Shown piece after piece: positions 60,601 to 64,000 of a stretch of 64,000 nucleotides of DNA (its first letter is position 1; every line of letters starts with the position of its first letter). Below the pieces are notes generated by a model. It saw only the letters and a program-made list of their open reading frames with translations. It searched no databases and was not told the DNA's origin. Source of the stretch: Maylandia zebra. Lineage: Eukaryota > Chordata > Actinopteri > Cichliformes > Cichlidae. The position numbers and the translations under genes are program-made. The stretch is taken from NCBI RefSeq assembly GCF_041146795.1, contig NC_135182.1, forward strand, positions 33,462,509 to 33,526,508, given 5' to 3'.

Positions 60601-63600
60601 CATTATTATTATTATCATTAAAGAATTTGGCCAAAATCCATTTAATATTCGATTTACCTTCCAAGACAATCATCTTCAGCTCCCTCCACCAGTGTGTGAA
60701 TGTGAGAGTGAATGAACAGTGGCATTGTAAAGCGCTTTGGGTGCCTTGAAAAGTGCTATATAAATCCAATCCATTATTATTAAAAAAAATTGTCAATTTG
60801 TCATATAAATGAATGTAAAGCTTCTTTTGTGAGTCACCACAATAGACAGTTCAGTATAATTAATTTGGCATGGATCTTTATGTTTTATGAACTGTCACAG
60901 AAATTTCTCTCAAACTGTGGACCTTTAACACATTGCTAAAACCGTATCAATTCATTTTCAACCATACCAAATTAGGTTGAAATATAATTTTTTATTTACA
61001 TAGCATTAAACATGAAAATAGCACATTGCAACCCACAACCACCAAACATGTGGTCCTCTCGTTACATCAAACGGAAAACAGGCAACCATGTTTGAGAAAA
61101 TATTCAAAGTGCACAAACCAGAGATAGCCATTTCTGAAAGTAGCATTAATACCATGCAGAAATATGAAACAGGAAAACAGGACAGCGCTGTTCACAACCA
61201 CCAAACACGCAAACCAGGGGAAGTATGCTTCAAACGGTGATACAGCCTACTCTGAGCTGTCGCTTTCTTGTTCAAGTATCTGGCACTGGGTTCAGAGTAA
61301 AATCCTATCTGCCTCACATGAGAAGAATAAATGTGATGTTATTTTCCATCTTTTTTCATTGCATTGCAACTACATCTCTTATAAAGAAACCACACAATAT
61401 CATATCTTAAGCCTTGGATTGTAGCCTCAGAGATGCTAAGCAACATCAACAAGCTTTTGATTTGGTTAAATCACAAGCTTTAACCATTGCCTGGTAGGCA
61501 AGACTGGCCTACCAGGCAATAAGAGTTTGGATTTAACAGCATGTCATTTTACCCCAATTCCTTTGGTCCCCCCTGATATATGAGGCATCTAGATCTTGGA
61601 CAGAGAACTCACTTTGGTAAATGGCCTGCATTTGTATAGCGCTTTTCTAGTCCATAGGACCCCAAAGCGCTTTACACTACATTCAGTCATTCACCCATTC
61701 ACACACTGGCAATAGCAAGCTACATTGTAGCCACAGCTGCCCTGGGGCACACTGACAGAGGCGAGGCTGCCGGACACAGGCGCCACCGGGCCCTCTGACC
61801 ACCACCAGTAGGCAAACACGGGGTTAGTATCTTGCCCAAGGATATTTGGCATGCAGCCTGGGATCGAACCACCGACCTTCTGATTAGTGGCTGACCTGCT
61901 CTGCCACCTGAGCTACAGCCACCCCCCACTTTCTTTATGCGCTGTTGCTTGAGTCTTCATGCAGGCTGAGCAGTGTTTCATACAGTGATCGAACAACTGT
62001 GATCAGGCTCATGGTTTAGGCTCAAGAAAACTCTGATGAGCAGAATGTGGGCATATGACAACAAGGTGAAAGGGTGTGTGATGGAGAAAGATCACTTGGA
62101 ATTTAATCGGGCTGTTGGGTTGGGTTGCTGATCCAAGCTGTGTATGATTATCTTATCTAGGCAAGCTAATCTCCAATTCAAGGGTAAAGGTGATTCTCCC
62201 TGTACCCTCAAAAAGCTTCGCATATTTCTAATAGCTCTGGGCAAATAAGCATGTCTCATTGTTATTTTCAGATTGATTTTCTTTTCAATTTTAACAATAA
62301 AGGGACTTGGTCTTAATTAAAGCTTAAGGTATACATAATGTTTACATACATAATGAAATAGAGTATTTAACTTACTGCTGTTGAATCTTTAATGTGGGAG
62401 AGGGAAGTCATATCTGTTGCTCTCAACCCAATTGACAGACGTCTTCCTGTAAATGTAGAAGCATTTAAATCTTTTTTTAATATTTATTTTAATATAAAAT
62501 GTCTGCTGTAAAAATGGCTTGTTGGGTCAAACTGTACAGTGACATACATACAAGATTATTTTAGTGAATTCAATTGCTGCTGAGATAATCATGACGGTAA
62601 TATGTCTGATAAATAATGTTTTGAAGGCTTTCAGTATCAGTTGGCCATAAAGTATTTTTAACAGGTGGTATTTTTAACAGTATTTTAACTTCTTAAGACA
62701 TACAGAAAATCTGATGTGTTGTGTAATATTACAAAAACGCCTAAAATACACATCTATGTGTTTATTTTATGACACCAAAATGTAACTTCTTGACATATAT
62801 GAGAACTGGAAAACAGCAAATATGACATTTAATGGTCATTTATTTTTGTTTGTTTTATTTACCTTTTGATAGTAGTTTCCAATCAAACTTGATTTTTAAA
62901 ATGCTTATTTTTTTTAGCAGTTTTCTCAAAATACTGATTTTGTGTTTTTAAAGGTGAAATTAAAAACTCCTTTTGTAAAAGCCTTTGCATCTGATTTCTC
63001 AGCAACATTTTTAAAATAGCTTATTTTAAGGAATGTTTTGGAGAAATTTCTCAAGATTTCTTACTTCTGATTTTTACTCTATTTGCTTAGTATCTCATCT
63101 TAATTGTCTCTTTTTCTTCTAACTCACCTTTGTCAGGAAAGCGCTGATGGTACATCTGGTAAATGTTCTTGTTTAGTTGAAGGAAGTTCTGCAGAAAACT
63201 GGGAGCATGTGCAGGCTGCCCGTCATGCCAAACACCATCCAGTGTCAACCATGAGTGTGCAAGTGGTGCAAACTCTTGGAAGGCAAACTCTGCATACTGC
63301 TGAAACATCTGTGCCAGCTCCTGGCTCTCCCAGCCTCCATACCTTGATTGCAGAGACTCTGGAACTGTCCATCCATGAAGGATGACCAGAGGCTGAAGAC
63401 CTGCTTCCAGCAGCTGTTTCAGCAGGGTCTGGTAACATCTAACCACAGCCTGCTGGGGCTGGCTGGGGTGGCCTGTAGGAAGAAGTTGAGCCCATGACAG
63501 CGGTACTTTGAAGTGGGTCACCCCTCTGCTCTGCAGGTACTCAAAGTACTGCTTAGAGCCAGGAGGAACGGGATGACTGCAGTCAAAGGCATCATTTATG

Positions 63601-63740
63601 TTTCTGTCTGAGCTTCTGACCACCTGCTTTGTCAGAGGCCCTGCAAGAAGCATGAAGTCCACCCTTCCATTCACCTCACTGCTCTGACAACCACGGAGAC
63701 AAAAAACGTACAGACAAAAGACCCACAACAACTTCTTCAT
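51619..63740 (-). CDS. Lactase-phlorizin hydrolase (LCT), complete, 17 exons
   Basis: Type I brush-border glycosidase of enterocytes with four GH1 repeats; family members cleave lactose, cellobiose, glucosylceramide and phenolic glucosides. Minus-strand coding exons: 63740-63128, 62446-62376, 60121-60044, 59952-59859, 58721-58637, 58546-57868, 57772-57124, 57022-55472, 55376-55108, 55017-54727, 54644-54446, 54213-54011, 53930-53824, 53675-53544, 53367-53144, 52975-52745, 51815-51619. All are GT-AG, every phase closes, total 1890 codons plus stop; human LCT has 1927 residues and also 17 exons. The N terminus [20 protein letters not shown] is a signal peptide. Residues about 1857-1877 are a membrane helix followed by a 13-residue cytoplasmic tail. 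Repeat I is truncated, repeat II lacks both catalytic glutamates, repeat III has Gln for the acid/base Glu, repeat IV is intact. Since fish drink no milk, dietary or lipid glycosides are likelier substrates (inference). Confidence 0.95.
52745..55200 (-). other. lct exons 9-16: GH1 repeat IV, catalytically complete
   Basis: Residues about 1331-1825. It contains [54 protein letters not shown] with Glu1510 (codon 54497-54495) and IIITENG with Glu1719 (codon 53234-53232), then [22 protein letters not shown], the aglycone-pocket and C-terminal GH1 block. This is the one repeat in the protein with both glutamates, so it should carry the main hydrolase activity. Confidence 0.9.
55200..57022 (-). other. 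lct exon 8 and part of exon 9: GH1 repeat III with NQP
   Basis: Residues about 757-1330. The large exon 8 (1551 nt) encodes nearly the whole barrel: [33 protein letters not shown] sequence, [17 protein letters not shown], then [12 protein letters not shown] with Gln1034 (codon 56192-56190) where the acid/base Glu belongs, and IYITENGV with the nucleophile Glu1244 (codon 55562-55560). In human LCT the corresponding residues are Glu1065 and Glu1273. All other landmarks are intact. Confidence 0.88.
57124..58546 (-). other. lct exons 6-7: GH1 repeat II, both catalytic Glu lost
   Basis: Residues about 314-756. The fold is kept ([61 protein letters not shown]). The acid/base position reads FNSPW, Ser513 (codon 57951-57949), and the nucleophile position reads ITGNG, Gly726 (codon 57217-57215). 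Human repeat II keeps HEP but also has GNG. This repeat cannot be a retaining glucosidase. Confidence 0.85.
59560..59765 (+). repeat. Interspersed repeat in lct intron 4
   Basis: Contains gactgaagaagtcacttgga, then tgatgaaacgttactccaac and ctctacatccagatgaacag, a repeat tail familiar from many fish genomes and related in layout to 17150-17420. No coding capacity. Confidence 0.5.
60302..60612 (+). repeat. tRNA-derived SINE in lct intron 2, sense to the window
   Basis: Has a tRNA-like head with TGGCTCAGGGGGTTGGGAAG (A-box region) and a B box GGTTCGATCC at 60358-60367, a body with ttgggcaagacactttaccc and ccagggcagctgtggctaca, and a tail aaagcgctatataaatgcaa ending in (ATT)n. A complete RNA polymerase III-type internal promoter is present. 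Same family as the copies at 14084, 32163 and 61618; it resembles SINEs described from cichlids, though the family name is not certain. Confidence 0.85.
60676..60785 (+). repeat. SINE tail, second partial copy
   Basis: Repeats the last ~105 bp of the SINE at 60302-60612 (gctccctccaccagtgtgtg through gctatataaatccaatccat and an ATT run) with a few differences. The head is missing. A truncated second insertion or a local tail duplication would both explain it. Confidence 0.75.
61618..61928 (-). repeat. tRNA-derived SINE in lct intron 2, antisense
   Basis: Full-length antisense copy (same sense as lct): tRNA-like head at 61928-61860 with B box ggttcgatcc, the GGCCCGGTGGCGCC body block and the tail aaaagcgctatacaaatgca. 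The best-preserved reference for the family in this window. Confidence 0.85.
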
Positions 63741-64000
63741 TGTGGCTCAAAAGAAAGGAACGAAGTGAAAATATTCACTGGTTGCAGAGTTTTTTAAGGC
63801 AACTTTTGTTCCTTCTTATTGCATAATTACCCAATCAAGATCGGTATCTTGTGTAATTATTACAAGTGAACATGTTTATTGTAGCTGTGAAATATGGTCA
63901 GAAAGACTCTGGACTCAATCTACTGATAATTGAATCCCTATCTTGCAGTGATCTGAAAAGTCTCGAATTTGCAGCTGCAATATACCTTTTAAAATGTATA
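63741..64000 (-). promoter_or_regulatory. lct upstream region
   Basis: Read on the minus strand, a weak TATA-like ccttaaaaaac lies about 55 bp upstream of the ATG (63790-63800). Further up is gggtaattatgcaataag (about 63815-63832), an AT-rich stretch resembling homeodomain sites (HNF1/CDX type, which drive intestinal lactase in mammals). The gene's 5' UTR would be short. Position-based inference. Confidence 0.3.

Larger units (their letters stand above)
58637..63740 (-). other. lct exons 1-5: signal peptide and truncated GH1 repeat I
   Basis: Residues 1-313. After the signal peptide the GH1 barrel start is recognisable ([34 protein letters not shown]), but where NEP should stand the sequence is [11 protein letters not shown]. 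Exons 2-5 are short (71, 78, 94 and 85 nt) and encode a shrunken remainder, SIGLRATDM..., [10 protein letters not shown]..., [10 protein letters not shown].... The same incomplete repeat I exists in mammalian LCT, where it acts as a folding part of the propeptide rather than an enzyme. The small exons were placed from splice sites, phase and weak similarity to the human protein. Confidence 0.85.

Noticed and set aside
60302..60612. Possible functional tRNA gene
   Set aside because: A and B boxes are present, but the region does not fold as a full cloverleaf by eye and is followed by the SINE body and tail shared with other copies.
1..64000. CRISPR arrays, operons, phage or bacterial islands
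   Set aside because: No regularly spaced repeats and no prokaryotic gene organisation; the window is vertebrate throughout.

Overview
This window is ordinary nuclear DNA of a ray-finned fish, probably a percomorph and possibly a cichlid. The evidence is intron-containing vertebrate genes with GT-AG junctions, an AT-rich background, long TG/TA microsatellites, and a typical teleost repeat load: tRNA-derived SINEs, 5'-truncated LINEs, hAT-type MITEs and Tc1 elements. There is no operon, CRISPR array or prokaryotic feature. The species call is an inference from repeat types, not a database match.

Layout. At 0.8-4.0 kb on the minus strand is a complete four-exon faim gene (apoptosis-inhibitory molecule). 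At 10.9-12.4 kb on the minus strand is a two-exon CXCR1/CXCR2-type chemokine receptor. From about 12.7 to 39 kb I find no convincing host gene. That stretch holds LINE reverse-transcriptase remnants, the 3' end of a restriction-like-endonuclease LINE, SINEs, two hAT-like MITEs, a fossil Tc1 nested in an older repeat, and several short near-perfect palindromes. At 44.5-45.7 kb on the plus strand is a gamma-type connexin (Cx45/Cx43.4 class) with its coding sequence in one exon; a GC-rich possible first exon lies near 39.4-39.9 kb and a poly(A) signal at 47.18 kb. At 48.3-51.1 kb a LINE remnant ends in a TG/TA microsatellite that was invaded by a full-length Tc1/mariner element with an intact transposase. 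At 51.6-63.7 kb on the minus strand is a complete 17-exon lactase-phlorizin hydrolase gene (lct) of four glycoside hydrolase family 1 repeats and a C-terminal membrane anchor.

The host genes are functionally unrelated: cytosolic survival factor, leukocyte chemokine receptor, gap-junction channel and intestinal brush-border glycosidase. Their grouping is chromosomal synteny, not a pathway. Exon junctions were worked out by hand from splice sites, reading phase and recall of the human proteins. For faim, the receptor and lct, every exon phase closes without a frameshift.

The strongest second-look items are a Glu-to-Gln change at the acid/base position of lct repeat III, the near-identical terminal repeats and intact transposase of the Tc1 element, a possible alternative connexin C-terminus, and two sharp foldback palindromes that look like template-switch mutations. 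I found nothing that amounts to a new biological system.
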